Part shown: piece after piece, positions 45,061 to 53,866 of the stretch
Position numbering within the stretch: the stretch's first letter is position 1
Layout of the letters: every line of letters begins with the position of its first letter
Position numbers and translations under genes: made by a program
Origin: Hyphomonas sp.
Lineage (GTDB): Bacteria; Pseudomonadota; Alphaproteobacteria; Caulobacterales; Hyphomonadaceae
Direction of reading: 5' to 3'
Length of the DNA stretch: 56,853 nucleotides
Assembly (NCBI GenBank): GCA_016124495.1
Contig: WGNP01000017.1
Span: 1-56,853 of the forward strand
Notes under the pieces: model-generated
The model's database searches: none
The model's input: only the letters and a program-made list of their open reading frames with translations
Told to the model about the DNA's origin: nothing

Positions 45061-45792
45061 CTACTCTCCGGTGCCCAGAAACGTCTGGAGGCGCGCGCGG
45101 CCACGTTCGGCCTCGGCAAGCTTTCGGGCCTGCTCAAGCGCTTCGGCGCGGTGCTGGGCGGCCAACATCGCCTCGATCTGCATCAGCTGCTGGTTGGTCA
45201 TGGCGGAGAGCTCGTTACCGGCCTGCGCGGCCTGCAGCGCGCCGACCGCGTCCTGGCTTTGGGTCACGAGGCTGCGGATGGCGCCCGCATCGGTCTCGTT
45301 GTCTTCGAGTGCAGCCGCCGAGACGGTCAGCGTCTCGCGGAATGCGTCCCTCGACTGGCGCCAGCGGGCCCGGGCATCCTCCACAAGCACGGAGCTCGGC
45401 GTCGCGGCGCCATAGTCTTCCGGATAGGCGGTCTCGTAGTCCCGCTCGATCTCATCGACAGAGTAGCCGATGCCCTGCGCGCGGCGCAGCAGTTCCTGGA
45501 TGCGGAGGACCCGCTGGCCGATGATGCTCTCGGCCACGGAAACGGGGAGCGTCTCGAGATTGCGGGCCATGTTCTCCAGCATCTCGATCTCATGGGCGAG
45601 CTGCTGGACCTGGCCTTCGAGTTCCTGCAGGGCGCGCACCGCCTGCAGGATGTTCTGGGCATGGTTTGCAGGATCATAGACGGCGAGCTGCGCCACGGCG
45701 GGCGGCGCGACGAGGCCAGTCACCGGCACGGCGACCAGTGGCAGCGTGGTGATCAGCAGGCAGGCAAGGCGGTGGCGCATGGGAGAGCTCAT
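45061..45792 (-). CDS. trbJ: Conjugal transfer protein TrbJ (VirB5)
   Basis: A 243-residue periplasmic protein with a signal peptide (PVTGLVAPPAVAQLAV) and long helices (NILQAVRALQELEGQVQQLA), typical of TrbJ/VirB5, a minor pilus component. ATG 45792 is preferred because it overlaps the trbE stop (ATGA); a downstream ATG at 45780 is an alternative. Confidence 0.9.
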   Translation of the reverse strand: MSSPMRHRLACLLITTLPLVAVPVTGLVAPPAVAQLAVYDPANHAQNILQAVRALQELEGQVQQLAHEIEMLENMARNLETLPVSVAESIIGQRVLRIQELLRRAQGIGYSVDEIERDYETAYPEDYGAATPSSVLVEDARARWRQSRDAFRETLTVSAAALEDNETDAGAIRSLVTQSQDAVGALQAAQAGNELSAMTNQQLMQIEAMLAAQHRAEALEQARKLAEAERGRARLQTFLGTGE

Positions 45793-48260
45793 TCGGCAGC
45801 GAGGATCTGTGGACGGAAGGGGCCGTTTAGGTTGCGCTCGGCGGACGAGTGGCCCGGCCATCGGCTAAGGAGGTCTGCCGCCCAGGCGAGGCCTTTTTCA
45901 TGGAGCCAGGTTTCGGCGAATCCTTCGCCTTCGGTCTCGGCCATCACGCGGTCGATTGTGGCCTGATCTTCCGGACTGCCCGCAGCCGTAAAGGCGAGCG
46001 CGACCGGGCCTAGCCCCAAGTCAAACAGGCGGGAGCCTTTCGGGGACTGGAAGTAATAGTCCCGCTTCGGCGTGGCGCGTGCGATGATCTCGATCTGGCG
46101 TGCGTTCAGCCCGAACCGCTCATAGGTCTCCCGAAGAGCCGGCTCTTGGGCACGTTCATTGGCCAGGAATATTCGCGTGAGGCAGCTTTCCAGGATCGCA
46201 GGGGCAATCGCGCTCGCGCTGATATCGGAAAGCGACTGGGTCGCGAACACCACAGCGACGTTCTTCTTTCTCAGGGTCTTCAGCCAGTCGCGCAGGCGCG
46301 CCGCAAAGACCGGAGCATCAAGGAACAGCCAGGCCTCGTCCAGCATCAGCAGCGTGGGGCGCCCATCAAAGCGCGCCTCTAGCCGGTGGAACAGATAAGT
46401 GAGCACGGCTGTGGCCGCCGCGCCTTGCTGCATCAGCTCTTCCATCTCGAAACAGGTGACGGAGGCAAGGGAGAGGTCTTCGTCGTCCCCGTCGAGCAGG
46501 CGGCCATGAGGTCCTGCCAGTGTGAACGGATGCAGCGCGGTCTTCAACGCTTCATCCTGCAACAGGAGAACGAGGCCCGTCAGTGTACGTTCGGATGGAG
46601 GCGCCGACGCAAGTGAGGTCAGGCCCTGCCAGAGGCGGGCCTTGAGCTCGGGCGTGAGGCTCACGCCTTCGCCGGCAATCAGGCCAGCGAGCCAGTCCGC
46701 CGCAAAGCTCGCCTCCGATGGCTGGTCGATGTCCTTCAGCGGCTGGAGCCGGGGGCGGCGGGCACCGCCGAGATCGAGATGCACGCCGCCCATGCCGAGG
46801 GCTGCCGCGCGGGCCGAGCGGCCCTTGTCAAAGAGGAAGACCTGCGCGCGGCCGTAGCGCTGCCATTGCAGAGCGAGCATCGCGAGCAGGACCGATTTAC
46901 CTGCGCCGGTGGGCCCGAGGATGAGCGTATGGCCGACATCACCGGCATGGAGGTTCAGCCTGAACGGGGTTGTCCCGTCGGTGCGCGCCTCGATCAGGGC
47001 CGGGGCGCCGAGATGCTGGTTCTGCCGGTCGCCCGCCCAGACCGCCGAGAGCGGCACCATATGGGCAAGGTTCAGCGTGTTTAGGATCGGCTGACGGATA
47101 TTGGCATAGACATGACCGGGCAGGCTCCCGAGCCAGGCATCGACCGCATTGAGGGTTTCGCGGATCACCGTGAACCCTTTGCCATTGATGATGCGCTCGG
47201 CGTGCCGCGCGCGTTCATCGGCGAGATGCGGATCTGTATCGCTGACCGAAATGGTCGTCGTCACATAGCCATAGGCAACGAGATCGCTCCCAAGTTCCTG
47301 TAGCGCCGCGTCGGCATCGAGCGCCTTGTTATCGGCGTCGCTGTCGAGCAAAGCGGAGGGCTCATTGAACATCGTCTCCCGAAGGACGGCGGCCACCGAC
47401 TTGCGTTTGGAAAACCAGTGCCTGCGTTTGCGCCCCAGCACTTTCTCGGCTTCCGCCTTGTCCATGGCGATGAACCGCGTCGCCCAGCGATAGGCAAAAC
47501 CCTGCCGGTTCAGCTCATCCAGAAGTCCCGGCACGGTCGATCCAGGAAAGCCGAGAATCGTCAGGACCCGAAGGTGAGCGTCTCCGATCATCGGTTCGAG
47601 CCCGCCGGTGAACGGCTCATCGGCCAGGATCGCATCGAGGAAGACCGGAATCTCCGGGGCAGAGACCTTGTGGCGCCGGCTCGAAATACAGGCGTGCAAG
47701 TAGGTTAGTGTCTCGCTATCCGAGAGCAGGGCAATCTCAGATAGCCCCGTCGACAGGAGATCAAAGGTGCGCTCCGCCTGCTGCTGGAAGACAAGCAGTA
47801 GCTCGCGCCAGCCCGCGCCTTCGGGTCGTTCAGGCCGCTCGATCAGCGCCTTCTCGGCGCGCGCGTTCGTGTCCGGTGGCGGCAGCCAGAGCAGGGTGAG
47901 ATAGTAAGCGCTCTCAAACCTCGAGCCCGCTTCCTCGGCCGCGACAGCGCGCTCCTCGTCGATCAGCCAGGAGACAGGATCCGCAAAATCCGTAGACGGA
48001 TAATCTCCGGCTTCCTCGCGTACCGCTTCAAAGAAGAGCGCCCAGCCGGATCCGAACCGGCGCAGCGCATTGTTGACCCTTGCCATCACGGCGACAAGTT
48101 CGGTCTCGGTCGAGCTTTCGAGGTCGGGGCCCCGGTAGCGGAACGTCGTCTGGAACGCGCCGTCCTTGTTGAGCACGACGCCGGGTGCCACCAGCGCGGC
48201 CCAGGGCAGGTAGTCGGCGAGAAGCCGCGGGGCAGCAGCGTATTCGCGCAGGTTCAGCAT
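45789..48260 (-). CDS. trbE: Conjugal transfer ATPase TrbE (VirB4)
   Basis: An 823-residue VirB4-family ATPase. The CagE/TrbE N-terminal domain is followed by the Walker A motif LGPTGAGKSVLLAM near residue 452, Walker B-like TLLMLDEAWLFLD, and the conserved KKNVAVVFATQSLSD. It powers pilus assembly at the inner membrane. The start overlaps the trbD end by 7 bases. Confidence 0.95.
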   Translation of the reverse strand: MLNLREYAAAPRLLADYLPWAALVAPGVVLNKDGAFQTTFRYRGPDLESSTETELVAVMARVNNALRRFGSGWALFFEAVREEAGDYPSTDFADPVSWLIDEERAVAAEEAGSRFESAYYLTLLWLPPPDTNARAEKALIERPERPEGAGWRELLLVFQQQAERTFDLLSTGLSEIALLSDSETLTYLHACISSRRHKVSAPEIPVFLDAILADEPFTGGLEPMIGDAHLRVLTILGFPGSTVPGLLDELNRQGFAYRWATRFIAMDKAEAEKVLGRKRRHWFSKRKSVAAVLRETMFNEPSALLDSDADNKALDADAALQELGSDLVAYGYVTTTISVSDTDPHLADERARHAERIINGKGFTVIRETLNAVDAWLGSLPGHVYANIRQPILNTLNLAHMVPLSAVWAGDRQNQHLGAPALIEARTDGTTPFRLNLHAGDVGHTLILGPTGAGKSVLLAMLALQWQRYGRAQVFLFDKGRSARAAALGMGGVHLDLGGARRPRLQPLKDIDQPSEASFAADWLAGLIAGEGVSLTPELKARLWQGLTSLASAPPSERTLTGLVLLLQDEALKTALHPFTLAGPHGRLLDGDDEDLSLASVTCFEMEELMQQGAAATAVLTYLFHRLEARFDGRPTLLMLDEAWLFLDAPVFAARLRDWLKTLRKKNVAVVFATQSLSDISASAIAPAILESCLTRIFLANERAQEPALRETYERFGLNARQIEIIARATPKRDYYFQSPKGSRLFDLGLGPVALAFTAAGSPEDQATIDRVMAETEGEGFAETWLHEKGLAWAADLLSRWPGHSSAERNLNGPFRPQILAAE

Positions 48261-48508
48261 GAGAGATGTTCCTTGTGCCGGAGCGCGCGAATGAGCGTCG
48301 CCATGAAGTCAGGGTCCCTGCGGGCGAGGAAGACCGCCGCCGAATGCCCGAGGAGCCAGATGAGAAGGCCGGGGATCCAGAGCTGCAGGCCGAGCCCCAC
48401 AGCCGCCGCGAGCGTACCGATCGAGATCGCGAGATTACGCGGCGCCCCCGCCATCAGGACGGGCTCGGTGAGCGATCGGTGCAACGGAACCTCGAACCCT
48501 TCGATCAT
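48254..48508 (-). CDS. trbD: Conjugal transfer protein TrbD (VirB3)
   Basis: An 84-residue VirB3-family protein with one or two membrane helices (GFEVPLHRSLTEPVLMAGAP is the typical N-terminus; RDPDFMATLIRALRHK the C-terminal part). It abuts trbC by one shared base and precedes trbE. Confidence 0.9.
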   Translation of the reverse strand: MIEGFEVPLHRSLTEPVLMAGAPRNLAISIGTLAAAVGLGLQLWIPGLLIWLLGHSAAVFLARRDPDFMATLIRALRHKEHLSC

Positions 48509-48840
48509 CAGATCAGCGCCCCGCCGCCAAACGAGAAGAAGGTCAGGAAGAAGCTCGTTGCCGCGAACGCGATCGACAGGCCGAACACGATCTGGATGAG
48601 CTTACGGAAACCGCCGGAGGTCTCACCGAACGCGAGCGTGAGGCCGGTGATCGTGATGATGATCACCGCCACGATGCGGGCCACCGGCCCCTCGATGGAG
48701 GAAAGGATCTGCGTGAGCGGTCCTTCCCAGGGCATGCCGGTTCCTGCAGCGTGCGCTGGCAGGGCGAGCCCGAGCGTAAGCGCGAGGCTGAGGGCTTGGA
48801 CGCCCCTGCGGGTCAGGTGCGGTGAAAGGGGTTTCGTCAT
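48508..48840 (-). CDS. trbC: Conjugal transfer pilin TrbC (VirB2)
   Basis: A 110-residue pilin precursor: signal peptide ending PAHAAGTGMP, then two membrane helices (ARIVAVIIITITGLTLAFGE; LIQIVFGLSIAFAATSFFLT). It is processed to the major pilus subunit. Confidence 0.9.
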   Translation of the reverse strand: MTKPLSPHLTRRGVQALSLALTLGLALPAHAAGTGMPWEGPLTQILSSIEGPVARIVAVIIITITGLTLAFGETSGGFRKLIQIVFGLSIAFAATSFFLTFFSFGGGALI

Positions 48841-49832
48841 GAGGCATCTCCTTGGCTGACGAGGGATAGAGAGCGGGAAAGCACAGGCTCGGTGCGGTAA
48901 CCTTCGCCGGTGAACTCAAGAACGCGGACGGCGTCCTCGACGCGGCGCTGGCCGCCCGCGCGGGTCATGAACACGATGACGTCGACAGCTTCCGCGATCA
49001 GTTCAAATGGCGCGCGGGCTGTCGCTTCGCTGACGAGCTGTTCGAGACGGCTGAGTGCGCCTAGGGCAGAATTTGCATGAAGCGTTGTGAGCCCGCCCGG
49101 GTGCCCTGTGTTCCAGGCCTTGAGGAGATCGAGCGCTTCTGCCCCGCGCACTTCGCCAACAATGATCCGGTCCGGGCGCAGGCGAAGTGTCGAGCGGACG
49201 AGGTCGCGCAGGGTGACGCGGGCGTCCTGGGTTCTGAGGGCAACGAGATTTGCAGCGGGGCAGGTGAGTTCGCGTGTATCCTCGAGGATAACGATCCGCT
49301 CGCCGCAAAATCCGCCTTCCGCGAGCAACGCATTGGCAAAGCTGGTCTTGCCCGAGGAGGTGCCGCCCGCGATGACGATGTTGGCACGCTCAGCGACAAG
49401 CGCTTTGAGTTTACCGGCAAGCGCCGCCGACAGCGCGCCTTGCCGGACATAGTCAGCCAGCGTGAACGGCGTGCGGGCGAGTTTGCGGATCGAATAACAC
49501 GGCGCTGTTGAGACCGGCGGCAGGATGCCTTCAAACCGCTCGCCGGTTCCCGGCAACTCAGCCGAGACAATCGAGGCGTTTGGTGATGGGCTCGCGCCGA
49601 GGCTGGAGGCGACAAGCCGGATCACACGCTCGCGGTCACCCGCAGCAATCGTTTTGCCGGTCGGGACAAGTCCGCGTCCGGCCTCTTCAATCCAGACAGA
49701 CCCGTCAGGATTGACCATGACTTCTATGGTTGTCTCTGCTTCGAGCGCAGTACGTACCACAGGGCAGAGGGCGGTCCGCAGCATCGCGTTCAGGCGGCGT
49801 TCGGTGCTTTCTGTCTCACGTGTGTGCGTCAT
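48837..49832 (-). CDS. trbB: Conjugal transfer ATPase TrbB (VirB11)
   Basis: A 331-residue VirB11-family secretion ATPase. Walker A is AGGTSSGKTSFANALL (near residue 162), and the Asp-box/Walker B region includes LRPDRIIVGEVRGAEALDLL and HPGGLTTLHANSALGALSRL. First gene of the transfer operon that runs unbroken to the AlpA-like gene at 39952, with nearly all junctions overlapping or within 7 bases. The usual traG/coupling-protein gene is not next to it. Confidence 0.95.
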   Translation of the reverse strand: MTHTRETESTERRLNAMLRTALCPVVRTALEAETTIEVMVNPDGSVWIEEAGRGLVPTGKTIAAGDRERVIRLVASSLGASPSPNASIVSAELPGTGERFEGILPPVSTAPCYSIRKLARTPFTLADYVRQGALSAALAGKLKALVAERANIVIAGGTSSGKTSFANALLAEGGFCGERIVILEDTRELTCPAANLVALRTQDARVTLRDLVRSTLRLRPDRIIVGEVRGAEALDLLKAWNTGHPGGLTTLHANSALGALSRLEQLVSEATARAPFELIAEAVDVIVFMTRAGGQRRVEDAVRVLEFTGEGYRTEPVLSRSLSLVSQGDAS

Positions 49833-49868
49833 CGGTTTCGAAACCTGGCTTCAACTCTTGCCGCTATT

Positions 49869-49879
49869 GTTCCGGGAAC
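49869..49879. promoter_or_regulatory. GTTCCGGGAAC palindrome in the trbB/activator divergent region
   Basis: GTTCC-G-GGAAC lies 37 bases upstream of the trbB start, in the divergent region shared with the FseA-like gene. The identical 11-mer occurs on the opposite strand at 56551-56561 beside the nested repeats. A regulator binding site is inferred. Confidence 0.4.
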
Positions 49880-50105
49880 GGACGCTTTTGGGGAGTTGGA
49901 GCGCAGGCCATATTGTGCAGGCTGGCGCTATGCCCGGAATACGGGTGCAAAATGGCCGCTTTGGTAAATCCCGTTCCGGCTATCGGCGCGTTGGCGGACC
50001 AGGTGTTAACAGATCAGCGCCGTCCGTTCACACTTAGGGTTGCGAAATAACAAATCGCTTAAGTGGAACGACTCTTGCTCGGCTTGCGCCGAGGAGGCGA
50101 TGCCG

Positions 50106-50954
50106 ATGAAAACCTTCACACTGGAATCCTCGGGGCTTCTGGCCGAGTACGACTATCTCTCGCGGCTCTCGATGGATCGATGGGCCTGGGAATACCTGCG
50201 GCGCAATGAAGAGTTTCGCCGGGACGCATCCGTGCGCAGCAAGGATGACATCTCAGAACGCATGGCACCCTGCGCGCCTATCCGTATGCTGAAGGCCCGT
50301 AGAAGCCAGACACTGGCTGAGCGTTGGGGACTGGTCCTGATGCCAGACCCAAACAAGAATGGCTTTGACGCCGATGTCGTCTGGAACCGGACAGCATTCC
50401 CGGACCAGGTCGAAATTCATTGCAGCCCGCGCGCCGCAGACCAGACCTGCGATATCTGGGAGCGAAGCGTTCCCTTTTGCCAGTTGACGCACATCAGCGA
50501 TCCTCAGGGCCGGGAGTTCCTTCTCGTTCGCGGCAAGGGCTGCGTCGTCCAGGTGAGATGTACCGGCATGTCGCTGATTGGACTGGAACCCGTGCGCATG
50601 AAGCTGACGATCTCCGACATCACGGCTTATGAGCGCAAGCTCAAGGTTCAGAAGGCGGCCCTCGAAATCTATGGCGATGGACCTGATCTCTCCACACCCC
50701 TCTGGACCAAGACGACCCAGATCCTTCGCGATGGTCTCATCGCACTCGACGGCATCGCTTGCGGCATGAACCGGCGCGAGATTGCCGAGACGATCTACGG
50801 CAGGGAAAAGGTCGCGGAGCAATGGAATGACGACCGGGGCTCGATGAAGGATACGCTCAAGTATCTGGTTCGGAAGGCTGAGGCTCTGAAGGATGGTGGA
50901 TACCTGATGGAACTTCTCGGCGCGAACGTTGGCCCGCAGCGTATCTTGGCCTGA
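50106..50954 (+). CDS. FseA-like transfer activator (DUF6499 + DUF2285 in one chain)
   Basis: A 282-residue protein. The N-terminus has the DUF6499 pattern (EYDYLSRLSMDRWAWEYLRR), and the C-terminus a DUF2285 domain (ILRDGLIALDGIACGMNRRE through AETIYGREKVAEQWNDD). In Mesorhizobium ICEMlSym-R7A these two halves are separate frames joined by programmed frameshift to give FseA, which activates excision genes; here they are one uninterrupted frame. ATG 50106 is placed 8 bases after GAGGAGG; ATG 50100 is too close and a TTG further up is unlikely. It is divergent from the transfer operon and probably activates it. Confidence 0.75.
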   Translation: MKTFTLESSGLLAEYDYLSRLSMDRWAWEYLRRNEEFRRDASVRSKDDISERMAPCAPIRMLKARRSQTLAERWGLVLMPDPNKNGFDADVVWNRTAFPDQVEIHCSPRAADQTCDIWERSVPFCQLTHISDPQGREFLLVRGKGCVVQVRCTGMSLIGLEPVRMKLTISDITAYERKLKVQKAALEIYGDGPDLSTPLWTKTTQILRDGLIALDGIACGMNRREIAETIYGREKVAEQWNDDRGSMKDTLKYLVRKAEALKDGGYLMELLGANVGPQRILA

Positions 50955-51189
50955 GGAGGCCTGGCTCCTCTGCGGTCCGCCCGCGCTGTGGCGCGGGTCT
51001 GTCCGGCCTGACGGCCTGCCCGGCGAGGCTCAATGAGGATCCGGTTGTTCGTCTGCGGGCCTGGGGCTGGGACTCGCCGGCTGACGCGCGCGCCGCGCGC
51101 TTCCCACTGTCCGCAGGTGTCTTGTGGATCGAGTATATCTGAGGCGATTGCGGCCAGAGGGGTTGCGGGCGCTTGATCTGAGGCCGGGT

Positions 51190-51597
51190 TCAGGCGGCGC
51201 TGCGAACCTGCATTGGCCGTCGCATGATCCCTGCGCGTTCGTCGGCCTTGAACTGCATATCGAGCAGTCCGGAAAGCAGATCCTTATCCTGCGGGATGAT
51301 GGGGAGCGCGATGCGGGCTGCGCCGCGTGAAGCAAGCCAGAGGCTTGCTTCTGCAATGAGTTCGCGCACGTCCGATTGCCAACTGGAAGTATGGACCACG
51401 AGAATGGCCGGGATCATGCCGGTTTCGCCATCCAGGCTCAGCCAGATCGCGCCTGCGAGTTGGTCGTCGCGGAGGCCGGCGAGGATATGCACGCCAGCGT
51501 CACGTGCGGGCAGGGCGCCGAGCAGGTGCCCCGCCTCGCTCAGCCGGGAGAGCCCGGCCGCGTCGCTTTGCCTGAAATCGCGGATGTGTAGCGCCAT
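51190..51597 (-). CDS. GNAT-family acetyltransferase-like protein
   Basis: A 135-residue GNAT-like protein starting MALHIRDFRQSDAAGLSRLS; the central LAGAIWLSLDGETGMIPAIL and VHTSSWQSDVRELIAEASLW form the fold's beta-hairpin and helix. The acetyl-CoA loop (Q/R-x-x-G-x-G/A) is degenerate, so activity is uncertain. The upstream part of the open frame (to 51849) crosses the Fic promoter and is not included. Confidence 0.6.
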   Translation of the reverse strand: MALHIRDFRQSDAAGLSRLSEAGHLLGALPARDAGVHILAGLRDDQLAGAIWLSLDGETGMIPAILVVHTSSWQSDVRELIAEASLWLASRGAARIALPIIPQDKDLLSGLLDMQFKADERAGIMRRPMQVRSAA

Positions 51598-51734
51598 GAC
51601 ACGTCCGTCATGGAAAGATTCGGGTGTGGGGCGCGAGTCTTTACATGGTCCTGCCCGGCGGCTTGGGTCCTGAAGCGGGAGATCGCGGACAGCTTGGCTC
51701 TGTGGTGCGTGCTGGCTGCGGGTGGCGTCGCGAG

Positions 51735-51806
51735 CCTTTAATCGGCCCTGCAAGCTATTAAAGTTAGTCCGGTTATCTTTTAATAACGCTTCGACGCTAT
51801 TAAAGG
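51735..51806. promoter_or_regulatory. Four AT-rich CTTTAAT motifs upstream of fic
   Basis: CCTTTAAT (51735), GCTATTAAAG (51754), CTTTTAATAAC (51777) and GCTATTAAAGG (51796) alternate in orientation in 72 bases, the last ending 7 bases before the Fic start. In a GC-rich window this is conspicuous and suggests a cooperative operator or phased binding array controlling fic. Confidence 0.55.
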
Positions 51807-51813
51807 ATGCAGG

Positions 51814-52986
51814 ATGGCAAGTTCGAATGATTCCGGCCGCAAGGGCCAATGGGTGACCAGCACCGTCACCGGCGAGACGGTGCGCGCCTTCCTGCCACCG
51901 GGGCTGCCTCCGTTGCCTCCAATCGAACTGGCGGGGCTATCGGCGCTCACGAGCGAGGCCATGCTCGCCCTTGGCCGTCTGGACGGGGTGCGCGCCGTTG
52001 CCCCGGACACCTCGCTTTTCCTCTACATGTATGTGCGCAAGGAGGCGCTGCTCTCGTCCCAGATCGAAGGCACCCAGTCTTCGCTGTCCGACCTGCTCCT
52101 CTACGAAGATGAGGCAGCGCCCGGCGTGCCGCTCGACGATGTCGAGGAGGTCTCGACCTATGTCGCGGCCCTCACGCACGGCCTTGAACGCATTCGAGGC
52201 GGGTTCCCGCTATCGCTCCGTCTGCTGAATGAAATGCATGCGATCCTCCTGTCCTCGGGCAGGGGAAGCACCAAGCAGCCAGGTGAGTTCCGTCGCTCGC
52301 AAAACTGGATCGGCGGGACACGTCCGGGCAATGCTCTGTTCGTGCCACCGCCGCCCCAGAATGTGCTGGAACTCATGAGCAATCTTGAGGCCTTCCTTCA
52401 CGAGACGGACTCCGGCCTGCCGCCGCTGATCAAGGCGGGCCTCGCGCATGTGCAGTTCGAAACGATCCACCCGTTCCTGGACGGCAATGGCCGGCTTGGG
52501 CGGCTGCTGATCACGCTGTATCTCTGCGAGCAGGGAATCCTCGACGAGCCGCTCCTCTATCTGAGCCTCTACCTCAAATCGCACCGGGCGAATTACTACG
52601 CACTGCTTCAGGAAGTGCGTGAGCATGGCAGGTGGGAGACATGGCTTGAGTTCTTCCTGACCGGTGTGCGGGATGTCGCCCGCCAGGCGCATGAAGCGGC
52701 GCGGTCCATTTCTGCGATTTTTGCGGAAGATGCCGCTAGGATTGCCGGGCTCGGGCGAGGGGCGCCGGCCGCGCAGGCTTTGCACGCTATCCTTCAAAAG
52801 CGCCCGCTCCTGACGATCGGCACCGCCGCCGAGCTTTCCGGGGTGACGTTCCCGACAGCGACCGCTGCGCTCGAGCGCCTTCAAGCCCTCGGTATCGTGG
52901 AAGAGATCACCGGCAGGGCGCGCGGGCGGGTGTTTGTCTATCAACGATATCTGTCTCTCCTCGAAGCAGGGACAGAGCCGCTCTGA
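51814..52986 (+). CDS. Fic-domain protein (class II, with inhibitory helix)
   Basis: A 390-residue Fic protein. The N-terminal inhibitory motif S81-x-x-x-E85-G86 (SSQIEGT) precedes the core, and the catalytic motif HPFLDGNGRLGR begins at His219. The C-terminal part (LLTIGTAAELSGVTFPTATA with ALERLQALGIVEE) is a winged helix-turn-helix, so it may bind DNA. Fic enzymes AMPylate targets; the inhibitory helix restrains activity. It may act as a toxin-like or regulatory gene on the element. ATG 51814 follows GCAGGATG without a strong ribosome site. Confidence 0.88.
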   Translation: MASSNDSGRKGQWVTSTVTGETVRAFLPPGLPPLPPIELAGLSALTSEAMLALGRLDGVRAVAPDTSLFLYMYVRKEALLSSQIEGTQSSLSDLLLYEDEAAPGVPLDDVEEVSTYVAALTHGLERIRGGFPLSLRLLNEMHAILLSSGRGSTKQPGEFRRSQNWIGGTRPGNALFVPPPPQNVLELMSNLEAFLHETDSGLPPLIKAGLAHVQFETIHPFLDGNGRLGRLLITLYLCEQGILDEPLLYLSLYLKSHRANYYALLQEVREHGRWETWLEFFLTGVRDVARQAHEAARSISAIFAEDAARIAGLGRGAPAAQALHAILQKRPLLTIGTAAELSGVTFPTATAALERLQALGIVEEITGRARGRVFVYQRYLSLLEAGTEPL

Positions 52987-53094
52987 TCTGAAGTATGCCT
53001 GCCGGGTTGACCTTCGGCCCGTTCCAGTTGGCAGCGCGCGTAGCAGGTCTTGCCGAGCTTACCTCCGCCTCAACGTTGTTCCTCCTCAGCCGGC

Positions 53095-53244
53095 GGTGGG
53101 CGGACGGCGCGTTTGCCAGAGCGCGGTCCCCGCGCAAGGGGGCGGGACTCGATCGCCTGTGACCGTCCGTAGGCATCCTACCTACAGCCTCCCCTTGCGC
53201 GGCGCCCTTGTGCGCTCCGGCCAAGCGCCTTCTCGCCGCCCACC
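53095..53244. repeat. Nested inverted repeats in the ardA leader
   Basis: GGTGGGCGG (53095-53103) pairs with CCGCCCACC (53236-53244), and inside it CCGCGCAAGGGG (53130-53141) pairs perfectly with CCCCTTGCGCGG (53191-53202). The outer arm lies just before the ardA ribosome site. Such folding is known for single-stranded promoters in leading regions of conjugative DNA; the assignment is inference. Confidence 0.6.
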
Positions 53245-53285
53245 TCCGCCTGATGCGGAAAAGAACGGGCGGGAAGGAGACATGC

Positions 53286-53852
53286 ATGACTGACCAGACC
53301 ACTACCGTTGCACCTCTTGGAACCACGGGTGCGCCAACTCTTCCGGACAGGCCACGCATCTACGTCGCCTGCCTTGCCGCTTACAACAATGGCCGCCTGC
53401 ACGGACGTTGGATCGATGCCAACACGCCGGACGAAATCTGGCGCGAAGTTTCGGCGATGCTGCGAGCCAGCCCAGAGCCCGATGCGGAAGAATGGGCGAT
53501 CCACGATTACGAAGGCTTCGAAGGCGCGCACCTTTCCGAATACGCCTCGTTCGAGAGCGTGTGCGACCTTGCCGATTTCATCGGCGAGTATGGGCAGCTC
53601 GCTGCCCGCATCCATGGACACTACGGCGATGACCTTGAACAGGCACGCGCCGCGTTCGAGGACTATGCAGGCGAGTACCGCAGCGCCGCCGACTTCGCCG
53701 AAGAGCTTCACAACGAACTCGGCACCGCGATCCCCGAAAGCCTCAGCTACTATATCGACTGGCAGGCGCTCGCCCGCGACATGGCGCTGAACGGCGAGAT
53801 CATGGTGTTCCAGACGGGCTTCGATGAAGTCCATGTATTCTGGTCGCGGTGA
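53286..53852 (+). CDS. ardA: Anti-restriction protein ArdA
   Basis: A 188-residue ArdA-family protein, a DNA mimic that blocks type I restriction enzymes. It has the family blocks RIYVACLAAYNNGRLHGRWI, EEWAIHDYEGF, FIGEYGQLAARIHGHYG, LEQARAAFEDYAGEYRSAAD and YYIDWQALARDMALNGEI, and is strongly acidic. ATG 53286 has an AAGGAG site. It should protect the incoming element after transfer. The downstream genes follow closely. Confidence 0.92.
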   Translation: MTDQTTTVAPLGTTGAPTLPDRPRIYVACLAAYNNGRLHGRWIDANTPDEIWREVSAMLRASPEPDAEEWAIHDYEGFEGAHLSEYASFESVCDLADFIGEYGQLAARIHGHYGDDLEQARAAFEDYAGEYRSAADFAEELHNELGTAIPESLSYYIDWQALARDMALNGEIMVFQTGFDEVHVFWSR

Positions 53853-53866
53853 GGGAGGGCGCAGTG

